Shown here one piece after another: positions 35,207 to 45,800 of a DNA stretch of 64,000 bases (the stretch's first letter is position 1; the number at the start of each line of letters is the position of its first letter). The translations under genes were made by a program, and so were the position numbers. Origin of the DNA: Candidatus Ribeiella danica (lineage in GTDB: Bacteria; Chloroflexota; Chloroflexia; Chloroflexales; Roseiflexaceae); NCBI GenBank assembly GCA_016717335.1, contig JADKFS010000001.1:558001-622000 (forward strand), in the 5' to 3' direction. Under the pieces are notes generated by a model, which saw only the letters and a program-made list of their open reading frames with translations, did not search any database and was not told the origin of the DNA.

Positions 35207-35383
35207 TTACTTCGGCATCTGGCTGACCAGCAAGAACACGATGCTGATCACCACCGCCGTGCCCGCGAGGCTCACCAGCGCGCTGAACAGGCTCGCAAGT
35301 GCCCGAATGAGCGCGCCGAGAATGAATCGCGCGGCGCTCAGCAGAACCAGCGCCAGTATGACGTACAAAATGATGTCGAGCAT
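35207..35383 (-). CDS. Small hydrophobic membrane protein
   Basis: A 58-residue protein, nearly all hydrophobic, with two membrane helices (LDIILYVILALVLLSAARF and LVSLAGTAVVISIVFLLVS) joined by a short Arg/Leu-rich segment. On the minus strand GAGGAGG is about 7 bases before ATG 35383, which supports a real gene. It is encoded on the strand opposite the large CHAT operon and ends before it. No family recognised; it could be a membrane-stress or holin-like peptide, but this is not shown. Confidence 0.65.
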   Translation of the reverse strand: MLDIILYVILALVLLSAARFILGALIRALASLFSALVSLAGTAVVISIVFLLVSQMPK

Positions 35384-35531
35384 TGCGGGTGCCTCCTCTC
35401 GTATTGTTCCACCACCGTGCCTCCATGCTAGCAGCAGCAACGCAACATCTCTAGGAAAAGATACTGATCGTGGGCGGATCTTACGCGGAATTCGGCGGAC
35501 ATATCATAGACATAGGTAATAAAAAAGCCTC

Positions 35532-35560
35532 TTGCACAAGACCGGGATAGCGCTTAGAAT
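35532..35560 (+). promoter_or_regulatory. Sigma70-type promoter of the CHAT / ubiquitin-like gene run
   Basis: TTGCAC at 35532-35537, a 17-base spacer, and TAGAAT at 35555-35560. The expected start point near 35567 rules out the GTG at 35566 as start codon and leaves a ~30-base leader before ATG 35599. The upstream 80 bases are AT-rich (AATAAAAAAG), as in UP elements. Confidence 0.65.
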
Positions 35561-35598
35561 AGCGAGTGTCTTCCACGATAGCGCAGCGCGTGCCATCT

Positions 35599-38500
35599 AT
35601 GCAGGCACTACATATCACGTTCTCCGTAAACACATACTCTCCTGCGTCTGCTGGGTGGGATGATCGCCTGCACCCCAGCTTCGTCGCCGATTGGGACGGC
35701 AACCGCGCGACGGGCGTCTGCGCACTGCCCTACCGGCGCGACGAGGTGCCGCACCTGCAGTCGCTGCTCAGCGCCTACCAGAGCGAAGACGACTATGAGC
35801 AGCCCAACCACTATGCTGATTTCGAATGGAGCACACTCGAGCGCCACGGGCTGGCCGATCCCACGTTAGGGCCGTCGGGCGAGGTAATCGCCCATCCAAT
35901 CCGCAGCATCGGCAGAACTCTTTACAGCGCGCTATTCGGCGAAAACACAGGCCTGTCGGATCTCTTTAAGGAATTCCTTCGCTCCACAGTGTCGGAAGGA
36001 TACCGGCTGCTGGCGCTGCATTTCGTCCGGACCTCACACGAGCGCGACATCACGCGCGAGCTGCTGGCGCTGCCGTGGGAGGCGCTCTGGAATCCCGAAA
36101 ACCCCAACTATCCCGTGAGTATCTGGAAATCCGGTGGACAGCAACCCGGCGGTCTCGTGATCGTCCGTACCTACCAGTCGAACGTATTCGCGACGCGCGA
36201 GCAGGATCTTGCCAAACCTCCGGAGCTGCCCACGCTGCTCACGCTGCTGCCCAAAACGAACATGGATGCGGCAATATACCGCGACAATGAGCGACAGGCC
36301 CGGCCGCCGATCTATGCGCGCGTTGGTGCGGCCGCCAGCGGCCCGCCGATCGTCTGGTGCAACATGCCCGAGCCCAAGCCAGGGCTGACCGCGCCCGCGA
36401 TCAACGCGCTGGTCGAGCAGCACCAGCCGCAGATCCTGCACTACTTCGGCCACGGGGAGTTCGAGCACGAGCTGTTCGCCTTTGCCGTAGACCAGCCGGC
36501 AAATGCAGGCGCACAGCCGTACGCACCACGGGCGGCATTGATCAACTGGCGTGGCCGGGGCGTGCGCCTGCTGGTGGCCTTCGCCTGCCACTCCGGTAGT
36601 GTCGACACCGCCCATGCATTGATCGGCGCCGATGAACCTAACTCGTCGCTCGTGACGACGATGGCCGAGGAGCTGCCGGCCATGCTGCTGATGCAGACGC
36701 CAATCGCCGCCGATGTGGCCGCCGTCGCCAGCCAGGCGTTCTACAGCGCCCTGGCTGCTGGCCAGTCGGTCGTCAGCGCCGTATATGCGCTGCGCGAGGC
36801 GCTGTTCGATCCGAGCAGGTCGCCGCGGCCGGAACACGCCTGGTGGGTGCCGGTGCTCTACCTGCGCGACGTGCGAGACGATCTGGTGTTTGTGAAGCCT
36901 GGGCAGCGTACGCACCTGCGCCTGGGCAAACCAACGCAAGAGTGGATTCCATTCGAGCGGCACGATCAGCTGCGCCAACGGATCGTCAACGCGATCGGTA
37001 CGCCAGGCGTGATCCAAGTCCAGGGCGACCCCAACTCCGGCAAGACCGCGCTGCTCCAGCGCATCGTGCAGGAGCTCGAAGAGAGCGAGCGCCCTTATAT
37101 TGCCCTGCGGGTCTGCACCGACCCCAGTTGCCCTGTCTGTAAAGACTTTGACAGTCGCGCGCGCCTCGAGGCGCTGCAGCGCGAGGTTGCCTGCTATATC
37201 GATTACTTACAGGGCAAACACATTGAATGGAGTAAAGCTCACGAGCACTATGATGCCTGCGCTATCGGCTATACCGGAACACAACCTATTACCGTCATTA
37301 TAGACAACATCGACCATAAAACCACCCCAGAAGACATCAATCAACTCCTATCACCAACAGCAACAAGCCCAATTGCATACATTGTGGCAAGCAAGATCAA
37401 CTTCAACCTTTCAAGGGTTAAAACACCGATCAAATTACCACACTACGAGATAAAAGAGTGGAAAACAATCAAGAAAATCACATACGATGTTTACAGCAAT
37501 GATGAAAACTTATTAACACAAAGAAACTCAGAAAAGTGGTTTGATCTCTTTTGCAGCATCTTATTTGGAATTCGCACTCATCTTAAAGCGATAGAGATAG
37601 CCGAAATCGCCAGATCCATTGGCATAATAGCGAAAGAGGATACAATACACGAACCTGCGCGCATCCTGGCGGATTTTGTAAGAATAAACGAAGACAATCA
37701 GTATGAGCTGTACGATCCCACCATGCATCAGGAGTGGATAAAAGATCACAAGACATATGACTATCCAAATATCATCAGAGCCGTTGAGGGATGGAGAAAT
37801 AGCAGCGCCAATACTCCACAAAAGCCCTCTGGACAAAAATCTGGCGTCCGGAATTACCCGGCCAGCCTGCTCGAAATCATTGCCGACGAAGAACATCGAC
37901 ACGACATCGATCCATTCGAGTCGGAGCCGCAGTATAAGCTCACAGCGCCATGGCTGCACAGCTGGCCGTACGGCGGGTGGGAAGAGCTTGCTCGGCGCTA
38001 CCAAGACGAGCGCCTTACGAAACAATTCGCCGATCTGGTAGAGTTCCGCTGCAGCCCTAAACGCTATGACTACACCCAGCTCGACCGCGCGCTGCTGCAG
38101 CTCTTCGCCTGGCGAGCACAGCAGGAAGAGCTGCAGTACGTCGCCAATGCCGCGTACCTCTGGGCCATCTACCTGCCCGAGCTGCGCTATCGCACGCGTA
38201 CCTGGCTGAACCAGTATCCTGAGAGCAAACCGCCGTTGATGCGGCTGCTCGCAAGCGCGCTGCAGGTCGCGGACGACGCCGGCCAGATCGGGCAGCTGAT
38301 CGCGCTTCTGACAGAGCCCGACCTGCAGGCGGAGCGCGCCTTCGCGCTGCGCTTCGTCGTCGTGCCCGCGCTGTGCCCCGAGCGCGCCGAGCAGCTCCTC
38401 GCGCTGGTTGAGTCGCTCCAAGACCATCTGAGCCCGGCCGAGCAGGCGTCACTCGGTCGGGCGATCGCCGTCGCTTTTCGCGACCAGCCCGATCACAAGC

Positions 38501-39471
38501 TGATGGCCCGGGCGCGCGACTGGTGCGAACTGCTCTGCGCCAGCCATGCGCGCCTCGCGGTCCCACTCGTGCTCGCGCTCGCGCCGACGCTGCAGCCCGA
38601 CCAGCAGAAACACTACGTCGCTCGCATCCTCCCACAGCTGTCGGGCATTCTGGAGACCGACCGCGCAGACTCCACGCTATCAGAGATCGATCAGCTCGTG
38701 CATGCATCATTTTTGTACTATCATGCGTCGTATGAGAGTATGGACAAATTTCGCGCCGAGCTGGAGCCAGGGCCTTCCAATCAGGCAGCCGAGCCTGCGC
38801 ATAAGAAACAGTTGGACTTCGTGCTCAACGCGCTCAGATACAAGAGCGCTACCGATCTGAAAGGTGCATGGGATCGACTAAAAAGTGAGCTAAGCTCGTT
38901 CGGCTTGGCCCTGGACGCGCTGGCCGCCTATATCCGCTGTAGCATCGCGCTCCAGATCGACTCCCATCTTGTCGACGATATCCTGGACGAGTTAGGGGAG
39001 CGAGCGTTCGAGAATCTGTCCGACCCGGTCGCGGTAGCGCAGCTGATGAAGCACCCGGCCGTGACTTTTAGGCACGAACGAGCGACATGTAACGCTGTAC
39101 GGCGGCGGCTCAATCTGGGCCGCGGCATGCTGCTTGCCACGGTCGCAGAGCAGGATGCGAAGACGCGCCAGCAGTGGCTCGCGGCCTACCTGCAAGAATT
39201 TCATAGCGCCCCGCCAGCTGCAAGCCTGACAAGTCAGACGGCGGATCTCGACGAGCGCGGTGGAAGCAACCAGAGCATGAGGTTTATCAGCCGGCTTGTC
39301 GAGCAGCCAGGCATATTATTAGACGATCACATCGTCTCTCTTAAAGAGAGATTCGCTGTCGACGAGCCCGACGAGCAGCAACTCGACGGGAAGTGCCAGG
39401 TCTGGCGGGACAAGGTCGAGCCGAAGATCAAACAGCTACTGGATCTGTACGACGGAGTCGACACCGTTTAG
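35599..39471 (+). CDS. CHAT protease fused to STAND-like NTPase and helical C-terminus
   Basis: A 1290-residue protein. Residues ~1-430 are a CHAT domain with catalytic His285 (LHYFGHGEFEH) and Cys330 (LLVAFACHSGS). A P-loop NTPase follows, with Walker A Lys482 in QGDPNSGKTALL and a Walker B-like VIIDNIDHKT near residue 570. Residues ~800-1290 are helical and repeat-like. This CHAT-NTPase build is that of NTP-gated protease effectors in bacterial conflict systems: nucleotide binding would switch the protease on. First gene of the 35.6-55.8 kb run. Bases about 37200-37820, inside the NTPase, are strikingly AT-rich with AAA, ATA and AGA codons, unlike both flanks. No ribosome-binding site is seen; the start follows from the promoter position. 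Confidence 0.88.
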   Translation: MQALHITFSVNTYSPASAGWDDRLHPSFVADWDGNRATGVCALPYRRDEVPHLQSLLSAYQSEDDYEQPNHYADFEWSTLERHGLADPTLGPSGEVIAHPIRSIGRTLYSALFGENTGLSDLFKEFLRSTVSEGYRLLALHFVRTSHERDITRELLALPWEALWNPENPNYPVSIWKSGGQQPGGLVIVRTYQSNVFATREQDLAKPPELPTLLTLLPKTNMDAAIYRDNERQARPPIYARVGAAASGPPIVWCNMPEPKPGLTAPAINALVEQHQPQILHYFGHGEFEHELFAFAVDQPANAGAQPYAPRAALINWRGRGVRLLVAFACHSGSVDTAHALIGADEPNSSLVTTMAEELPAMLLMQTPIAADVAAVASQAFYSALAAGQSVVSAVYALREALFDPSRSPRPEHAWWVPVLYLRDVRDDLVFVKPGQRTHLRLGKPTQEWIPFERHDQLRQRIVNAIGTPGVIQVQGDPNSGKTALLQRIVQELEESERPYIALRVCTDPSCPVCKDFDSRARLEALQREVACYIDYLQGKHIEWSKAHEHYDACAIGYTGTQPITVIIDNIDHKTTPEDINQLLSPTATSPIAYIVASKINFNLSRVKTPIKLPHYEIKEWKTIKKITYDVYSNDENLLTQRNSEKWFDLFCSILFGIRTHLKAIEIAEIARSIGIIAKEDTIHEPARILADFVRINEDNQYELYDPTMHQEWIKDHKTYDYPNIIRAVEGWRNSSANTPQKPSGQKSGVRNYPASLLEIIADEEHRHDIDPFESEPQYKLTAPWLHSWPYGGWEELARRYQDERLTKQFADLVEFRCSPKRYDYTQLDRALLQLFAWRAQQEELQYVANAAYLWAIYLPELRYRTRTWLNQYPESKPPLMRLLASALQVADDAGQIGQLIALLTEPDLQAERAFALRFVVVPALCPERAEQLLALVESLQDHLSPAEQASLGRAIAVAFRDQPDHKLMARARDWCELLCASHARLAVPLVLALAPTLQPDQQKHYVARILPQLSGILETDRADSTLSEIDQLVHASFLYYHASYESMDKFRAELEPGPSNQAAEPAHKKQLDFVLNALRYKSATDLKGAWDRLKSELSSFGLALDALAAYIRCSIALQIDSHLVDDILDELGERAFENLSDPVAVAQLMKHPAVTFRHERATCNAVRRRLNLGRGMLLATVAEQDAKTRQQWLAAYLQEFHSAPPAASLTSQTADLDERGGSNQSMRFISRLVEQPGILLDDHIVSLKERFAVDEPDEQQLDGKCQVWRDKVEPKIKQLLDLYDGVDTV

Positions 39472-39511
39472 CCCGCCCGCGGCTGATAAAGATTGCCGAA
39501 ATCATCGGGCA

Positions 39512-39557
39512 GCCCGCCTGAGCGGGCTTGGTACGAATAGCGCCGGGCTTCGGCCCG
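39512..39557. terminator. Two short hairpins between CHAT and ATPase genes
   Basis: GCCCGC (39512) with loop CTGA and GCGGGC (39522), followed by TTGG. Then CGGGC-TTCG-GCCCG (39544-39557), a UUCG tetraloop hairpin. They may weaken read-through between the CHAT gene and the next gene. No long T-run. Confidence 0.45.
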
Positions 39558-39578
39558 CGCGTGCGATCGAGATTGCGT

Positions 39579-41030
39579 ATGGCCGTTCGTATTCAGCGCT
39601 GGCTCGAGGCGCAGGGCTTCAGCAGCAACCCGTTCGAGTTCTGGGAAGCCGACCGCGAGACAACTCTCTCGTCCTACTTTGTGCGCGCGGAATGGTTCGA
39701 CGCGCTGCGCGGCGATACAAAGCGCCCGCGCAGCGCAGTGCTGTTCGCGCCGCGCGGCCACGGCAAGAGCAGCCACCGGCTGGAGATCGCCCGTCTCTGT
39801 GGTGAGGCCAGCGCGACCGACCCGGCGCTGATCGTCCAGATCACTGAGTACGACTGGATCATGGCCGAGGGGCTCGAGCGCGTCACCAGCCAGCGCTACC
39901 TCCAGTACGTCGCGCGCCGCGCCGCCCTGGCGCTGTGGGACGGCCTGCAGCGCAGCCAGGGCCGCCGCGCCGCCTTCGCGGCCGACGCGCGCCACCTGCT
40001 GCGCCTGCACGGGCTGCTGCGCTGGTCGGCCGGCGCCGGCGCGCTGCTGCCACAGCTCGATCTGCCCGCGGCCGACCTGCCGGCGCTGGCGCTCCAGTAT
40101 CGCCTGAACGCCCCGCCCGACACGCTGCCCGAGGCGCTGGTCGACGCGGCCGCGGGCTACTACGGCCACGCGCAGCAGACGGAGATCCTGGGCGACCTGG
40201 TGCAGCTGGCCCAGGCGGCCCGGTACGCCAGCATCTACGTGCTGGTCGACCGGGTCGACGAGGACGCGCTCACCGAGCACAACACCGACGCCACGCTGCG
40301 CCTGATCCAGCCGCTGATCAGCAACCTGCACATGATCGAGTTCCCCGGCCTGGCGTTCAAATTCTTCCTGCCCGACCACATCGGCGAGGCGATGCTGCAG
40401 CAGCGCGTCAGCCGGATCGAGGAGCGCGTGCCGACCTACACGCTCACGTGGCACGACAGCGACCTGCACGAGCTGCTGGCGCTGCGGCTGCGCTACTACA
40501 GCCGGCTCGGCGCCACCGGCGACATCGGGGCGGTCAACGCGTTCCAGGACCTGTGCGAGCGTGGCTGCGACGCCGACGCGATGCTGGTGGCCGCCGCGCA
40601 GGGCTCGCCGCGCCGGCTGATCATGCTGGCGAATAAGGTGATCGAGGCGCACTGCCAGGTGGCCGACGACCTCGAGAGCAAGATCGGCGCGGCGACCTTC
40701 AGAGACAAGTTCCAGAGCAGCATCCCGCGGCTGTACCTCGACTCGGCCGGCTATATCTGGCTCGACCGCAAGCGCCAGCCGACCCAGCTGACCAAGCTGC
40801 CGCGCAAGCTGCTCGAGTTCCTCTGGGAGAACCGTACGCGCTACGTCTCGAAAGACGAGGTCGAGCGGGTGCTCTACGCCTATGGCGAGCGTACCCCCGA
40901 CGCGCTGTACAAAGTCGTCAAGCGCCTGCGCAAGCAGATCGAGCCGCGCCTGGTCAATTCCAAGAACTACATCGACTTTGTCGAGGGGCACGGCTACCGT
41001 CTGCAAAATTTTGAGGACAGCTCGGTGTAA
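39579..41030 (+). CDS. P-loop ATPase with C-terminal winged-helix DNA-binding domain
   Basis: A 483-residue protein. It starts GFSSNPFEFWEADRE, an ORC/STAND-like lead-in, then Walker A with Lys63 (FAPRGHGKSSH) and Walker B IYVLVDRVDED (about residue 225). Residues ~400-480 form a winged helix like the OmpR/PhoB output domain: LPRKLLEFLWENRTRYVSKD, then DALYKVVKRLRKQIEP and GHGYRLQNF. An ATPase with an OmpR-like C-terminus suggests an NTP-dependent DNA-binding switch, perhaps controlling this gene run. The frame opens earlier (39528), but ATG 39579 starts the conserved sequence. Not overlapping its neighbours. Confidence 0.82.
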   Translation: MAVRIQRWLEAQGFSSNPFEFWEADRETTLSSYFVRAEWFDALRGDTKRPRSAVLFAPRGHGKSSHRLEIARLCGEASATDPALIVQITEYDWIMAEGLERVTSQRYLQYVARRAALALWDGLQRSQGRRAAFAADARHLLRLHGLLRWSAGAGALLPQLDLPAADLPALALQYRLNAPPDTLPEALVDAAAGYYGHAQQTEILGDLVQLAQAARYASIYVLVDRVDEDALTEHNTDATLRLIQPLISNLHMIEFPGLAFKFFLPDHIGEAMLQQRVSRIEERVPTYTLTWHDSDLHELLALRLRYYSRLGATGDIGAVNAFQDLCERGCDADAMLVAAAQGSPRRLIMLANKVIEAHCQVADDLESKIGAATFRDKFQSSIPRLYLDSAGYIWLDRKRQPTQLTKLPRKLLEFLWENRTRYVSKDEVERVLYAYGERTPDALYKVVKRLRKQIEPRLVNSKNYIDFVEGHGYRLQNFEDSSV

Positions 41031-41094
41031 GGCATATCTGAAGATGTCCACAGGATGTCTAGCGAATGTTCGTGATAGTGCTGCGGAAGATCCC

Positions 41095-41130
41095 TATAAT
41101 TGACTAGGGGTTGCCGTACCGAAAAGGTAC
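41095..41130 (+). promoter_or_regulatory. -10 box and hairpin covering the ribosome-binding region
   Basis: TATAAT at 41095-41100 without a clear -35. Downstream, GTACC (41116) pairs with GGTAC (41126) around GAAAA. The AAGG that could serve as ribosome-binding site for ATG 41134 lies in the loop and right arm, so the hairpin could reduce translation of the next gene. Confidence 0.45.
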
Positions 41131-41133
41131 CAT

Positions 41134-42888
41134 ATGACAAGCCATAGCCCACCATCGCAGCAACCATCCCACTTCGTCGGGCGCGGGCAGGAGCTACGGA
41201 GCTACCAGGATGCCGTCGGCAAGCTAGCAAATGGCCCGCTGAGTCACGTAATCTATAACGTGTACGCCCTGACCGGGATGGGCAAGACCTGGTTTGGATA
41301 TGAGCTTTTTCGGCGCCTCGAAAGCGAACAAATGTGCGATTGTGTGTGGCTGAGCTTCGAGCCGGACCACGCTTACCTGCCGCCGGCCGCGCACAATCTC
41401 AAGGTGACGACCGCCACAGCCGGCCTGCGCGCAATCTGGCTGCGCTCGCCGCTGGCCAATTCGCTCGACGAGCTGGAGCTCGACCCAGCCTTCGAGATCA
41501 GCGCGGTCTGGCAGGGCACGCCAGTATTGCCGCCCCCCACCGACTCGGCGCAAAGCCGCAGGCCGTTCGTGCTCATTCTCGACGCGCTGAACCGGCTCGA
41601 GACATATGCCGCCAATCGCGACGACACCGAAGCCTGGGAGCAGCTGCAGGCTCAAATCATCAGGCCGCTGGCCGAGCAAAGCGGCGTGCTCGTCCTGTGC
41701 CTCAGCCAGGTGCCGCTGCGCTGGAGCTTCTGGGAGCTGCGCGAGCAGTGCAGGCCGGAGCAGCTCAAGCAGCTCTCAAGACAGGAAACCGAAGACATCC
41801 TCGCGCAATATCAGCTGCAAGAGCAGTCCGATATTGTCTACGAGCTTACGCTTGGGCATCCGGCGTCGATTTCCTACATCATCCAGCGCTACTTTGCGTC
41901 GTCGTCGGAGCCGCTTACCGACGTGCCGAATGTCCAGTACAAGGAGATCAAGCAGCAATTCGAGCATCTGGAGCCATACGACCGGCAGCTGATCGAGAAG
42001 CTCGGGCTGCTGCGGCGGGTCGAGGTACAAACAATCCAGCACATTCTAAGAACTTTGCCATTGGGCCTGCCATCAGAGATGCATCTCATCCATAAGGCGC
42101 TCTCGAAATATCTAGAGCAGGGCCTGATGGTGTGTCACCCTGGCTATCTGCCGTTCAGCTTTACGCCGCTCGTGCGGCGCGTGGTCGAATCCGACCTGCA
42201 GCAAGGCGACCAGATCGATCTCTTTGCCGGCATCTGCCGCGCGCTGCACGAATGGTACTACGGCGAGCTTCAGAGCAAGCCAATCACGAATAGAAAGTAT
42301 TTTGTCGACTGGATGTACTTCTCACTTCAAGATTTAAGACAATCTTTGATCGGGTCTACCGGCGAAGAGCAGCGCGAAGCGCATATCAGAGCGTGGGTAG
42401 CTAAATTCCAGGAGTATTGGACAAACTACGGCGACGAAGAGACCAGGAAGCACATTCGCAACGACGATTTCATTCAGAGTGCCCTGGTAACGAGCGGGGT
42501 CCAGAACCGTATTGAGAGAATATTCCGGAATTATCAGCCGCTGCGCAAGCCGGGCTACCAGCGCAGCTTGCTGCAGAGTCTGCTCGACTATCTGTTTCGC
42601 GACCGGTTTCCGCGACCAATCGCGCCTGAAGAGCGCGAGGTTCTTATCTTTATAGCGCAGCATTTCGACGATGGCTTCGATGTTCCAAAGCTGCAGGATA
42701 AGCTCCAGCAGCTCGACACGATCCAGCCAACACCGACCAACCAGAAGCTGCGAGCGTATGTCAACCTGTTCAACGAGATCCACGCGATCACCTATGACCA
42801 GCAGAGTCGCCGGTTCGTGATGGATCGCTGGCTGCAGAAATTCCTTAAGAATTCCAGGCGATATGCCGAGCAAGAGAGCGAGCTATGA
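41134..42888 (+). CDS. STAND-like P-loop NTPase
   Basis: A 584-residue protein starting SHFVGRGQELRSYQDAV, the 'FVGR-x-E-L' lead-in of STAND/AAA_16 NTPases. Walker A is Lys51 (ALTGMGKTWFG), Walker B PFVLILDALNRLE. The sensor region SQVPLRWSFWELREQC and a winged-helix-like HPASISYIIQRYF segment follow. The C-terminal half is helical and contains several AT-richer codons. STAND NTPases oligomerise on ligand binding to switch on a partner effector. It shares its ATGA end with the next ATPase gene, so the two are coupled and may form a complex. Confidence 0.82.
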   Translation: MTSHSPPSQQPSHFVGRGQELRSYQDAVGKLANGPLSHVIYNVYALTGMGKTWFGYELFRRLESEQMCDCVWLSFEPDHAYLPPAAHNLKVTTATAGLRAIWLRSPLANSLDELELDPAFEISAVWQGTPVLPPPTDSAQSRRPFVLILDALNRLETYAANRDDTEAWEQLQAQIIRPLAEQSGVLVLCLSQVPLRWSFWELREQCRPEQLKQLSRQETEDILAQYQLQEQSDIVYELTLGHPASISYIIQRYFASSSEPLTDVPNVQYKEIKQQFEHLEPYDRQLIEKLGLLRRVEVQTIQHILRTLPLGLPSEMHLIHKALSKYLEQGLMVCHPGYLPFSFTPLVRRVVESDLQQGDQIDLFAGICRALHEWYYGELQSKPITNRKYFVDWMYFSLQDLRQSLIGSTGEEQREAHIRAWVAKFQEYWTNYGDEETRKHIRNDDFIQSALVTSGVQNRIERIFRNYQPLRKPGYQRSLLQSLLDYLFRDRFPRPIAPEEREVLIFIAQHFDDGFDVPKLQDKLQQLDTIQPTPTNQKLRAYVNLFNEIHAITYDQQSRRFVMDRWLQKFLKNSRRYAEQESEL

Positions 42889-45800
42889 CAAGTGCGCCGC
42901 CCTTTCGACGCGCCAAACACTATGTCGGCCAGCCGCATATTATCAGCGCGATCAAGGATGTCTACTCGACGATCCAGGCCAACCCTACATGCCGGGCGCT
43001 CTATATCGAGGCGCGCGGCGGTCACGGCAAGACGTTTCTGCTCCAGGAGGTGCCCGCGATTCTTGGCGACGACGTGCGCGCCGCACAGATCATCGACCTG
43101 AGCGACGCCGATACGCGCGGCGGCAGCCCGATCGAGCGCCGGCTCATCGCCGGGCTGCGGGCCGAGGCCGGCGAGGCGACCTATCGCTTCTCGCCGGCCG
43201 AGGTCGACGCTGCCTTCGAAGAGTACCTGTCCACCCGCAGGACCTACGATGCCGAGCGGAAGCTGCTGACCGCCGCCGAGCGGGAGCAGCGCGGACACAC
43301 CCTGCGCCAGCTGTTCGTCGACGGCTACAACCGCCTCGCCGCGCAGCACGCGATCGTGCTCAGCTTCGATACGACCGAGGCGCTGGTCAGCGAGCCGCCC
43401 TCCTACGACTTCCTCGGCGACGACTTCCCGACGCCGGCCGGCCAGGTGGCGGAGTGGGTCGCGCAGGTGCTGCCGCAGCTGCAGCACACGCTGGCGCTAT
43501 TCTGCGGCCGGCCGATCTTCCCGCCAGGACAGCCAATTCTGTACGATACGTCCGAGCGGGCCGGGCTGCTGGCGCGGGAAAAACTGACCATGGAGGCGCT
43601 GAGCGAGAGCGACATCGAAGCGTACCTGCTGGCCTACGAGCGGCCCGACCTGGTGCCCCAGGCGGATACGTTCTACGCGCGAACCCATGGCCGGCCGCTG
43701 CTGCTCACATGCATGATCCAGTCGCGCACCAACCCGCAGTATATCGAGAGCGACGCCGAGCCGATCGAGACGCCGGCCGCATTCGAGCGCTTCGTCCTGG
43801 GCACCCTGTTGAACCCGCTCATGATCGACCGGCGGCGCAGCTTCCCGCAGCAGGTGCTGGCCTACTGCCTGTACGTGCTGTCGTTCGCCCGGCGCGGGCT
43901 GAGCCGCGACGACCTGGCCGAGTTCTTGCGACTGCATAGCCTGCCCGACGCGCACGACTCTTTGAGTCCGGCGCAGCGCGAGCAGATCGACGCAGTGCTC
44001 GACAACCTGCCCGAGGTGGCGCTGGTCAAGGCGCGGCCGAAGACCAACCTGCTGTACCTGCACGACGAAGTCTACCAGATGATCGACCTGAACGGGCTGC
44101 CGGCCGCGCTTGGCCTGGAAAAAGAGGTGCTCGCGTTTCTGATCGATCGAGCCGAGGCACAGCTGCGCGCCGCCAGCGATCCGGCCGCCCGGTTCGTCGC
44201 GCGCAACAACCGCCTGTACTACAAGCTGATATCCGACGTCCCCGAAGGCTATCGCCAGTATAGCTTCGACACCTACGAGCTGTTCAATCGGCGCGAGGGC
44301 GACCACGCCCTGGCGCTGCGCGACGAGCTGTGGCGCTGGCTTGGCTATACGATCTACGACGTGGACGCCGAGGGCCTGATCCAGGAGCGCAAGCCGAACC
44401 TGGATCGCGTCACGGAGACCCGGCTCACGATGGACGATATCCGGCGCGACGACGCGGTCTGGCTGGTCAAGTACTACCTGGGTATCAACAAGTATAGCGA
44501 GGCCGTGCGTATCGGCGGGCTGGTCCGGCAGTATTTCGAGCAGGAGATCGAAGACGACGACTATTTCCTGACCGATCTGAACCTGACGCTCGGCAAGGCG
44601 CTGACGCTACTTGGCAGCAAGACCGTGGACGAGGCGCTGGCGCGCTTCGCGGAGGCCGGCAAGATCTTGTCCAAGGGCGAGCAGATCAACCAGAAGTTCC
44701 TGCGCGACCACGTCGACTTCTTCCGCGGCGAGGCGGCGACCCTGAGCGGCTACGCGAAGCGCCGCCGCAGCGACTTCGACGGCGCCAGCGCCGACTACGC
44801 CGTTGCTCTGCAGGTGTATCGCCAGTACCTCGAGCGCTACCCCGACCCACATTCGGGCCGGTTCGACGTGATCGAAGCGCTGGTCCAGGCGATCATCAAC
44901 CAGATCTACGTCGACACCCGGCAGGGCCGCCTGATGCGCGCGCGCATCCTCGCGCGCAATCTGCGCGGCCCCGAGTACTACCCGCACCTTTCCCCCGATC
45001 GGCAGATCAACGTGCTGATCAGCAACGCGATCGCGTTCAGCGGCAGCAGCGCCGGCGCGGATCTCGATATCGCGCTCCAGCGCATCAGCGAGGCCGAAGA
45101 TCTCGTCTCTGGCCTGCGCAACCGGCGCCTGTCGGCCCAGGTTGCAATGCGCTACGCGATCGTGCTCAGCGAGAAGGTGCGGGTCAGCAACGAGCCGGAT
45201 CTGTCGGCCGAGCACTATTTCACGACTGCCGAGCAGATCTTCGAGGAGACCGGGGATAGCATCAGCCTACACGCGGTGCTGCTGGAGCACGGGACATTCT
45301 ACCTGCGGCTCGGGCGCATCCACGAGAGCAATCAGCAGGCCCACCTGGCAGCCCAGAACTTCGAGAAGGCCAATAACAGCTTCGACCGAGCCCTATCCAT
45401 GGCGAGCGAGCCCGATCCGCTGGCGCGCGCCGACCTGCTTTCGAGCAAGGCGATCGTCTATCGACTGCTCGGCGACCTCGACAGGACCGAGGCGCTGCTG
45501 GCGGAAGCCGACAGCGTGCTCCAGCAGGCGCCCGCGCTGGCATACGCGCAGCTCGTCGCCGGCGAGGTCGCGTATACCCGCGGGCGTATCGCGCTCACTC
45601 GCGAGCAGTGGCCGGAGGCGATCGGCTACATCGCTACGGCGCTGGCGCGCTACTATGTGTACTCGCGCGAGCAGAGCCTTGCAAGCATCTTTCACAAGCG
45701 GATCGAGAACCTGTTCAGCCGGATGGAAACGCCGGAGATCAAGGCGATCCGAGAGTGTCTCAGCGACCCCCAGCAGATCCCTGAGAAACGCGCGGAAGAG

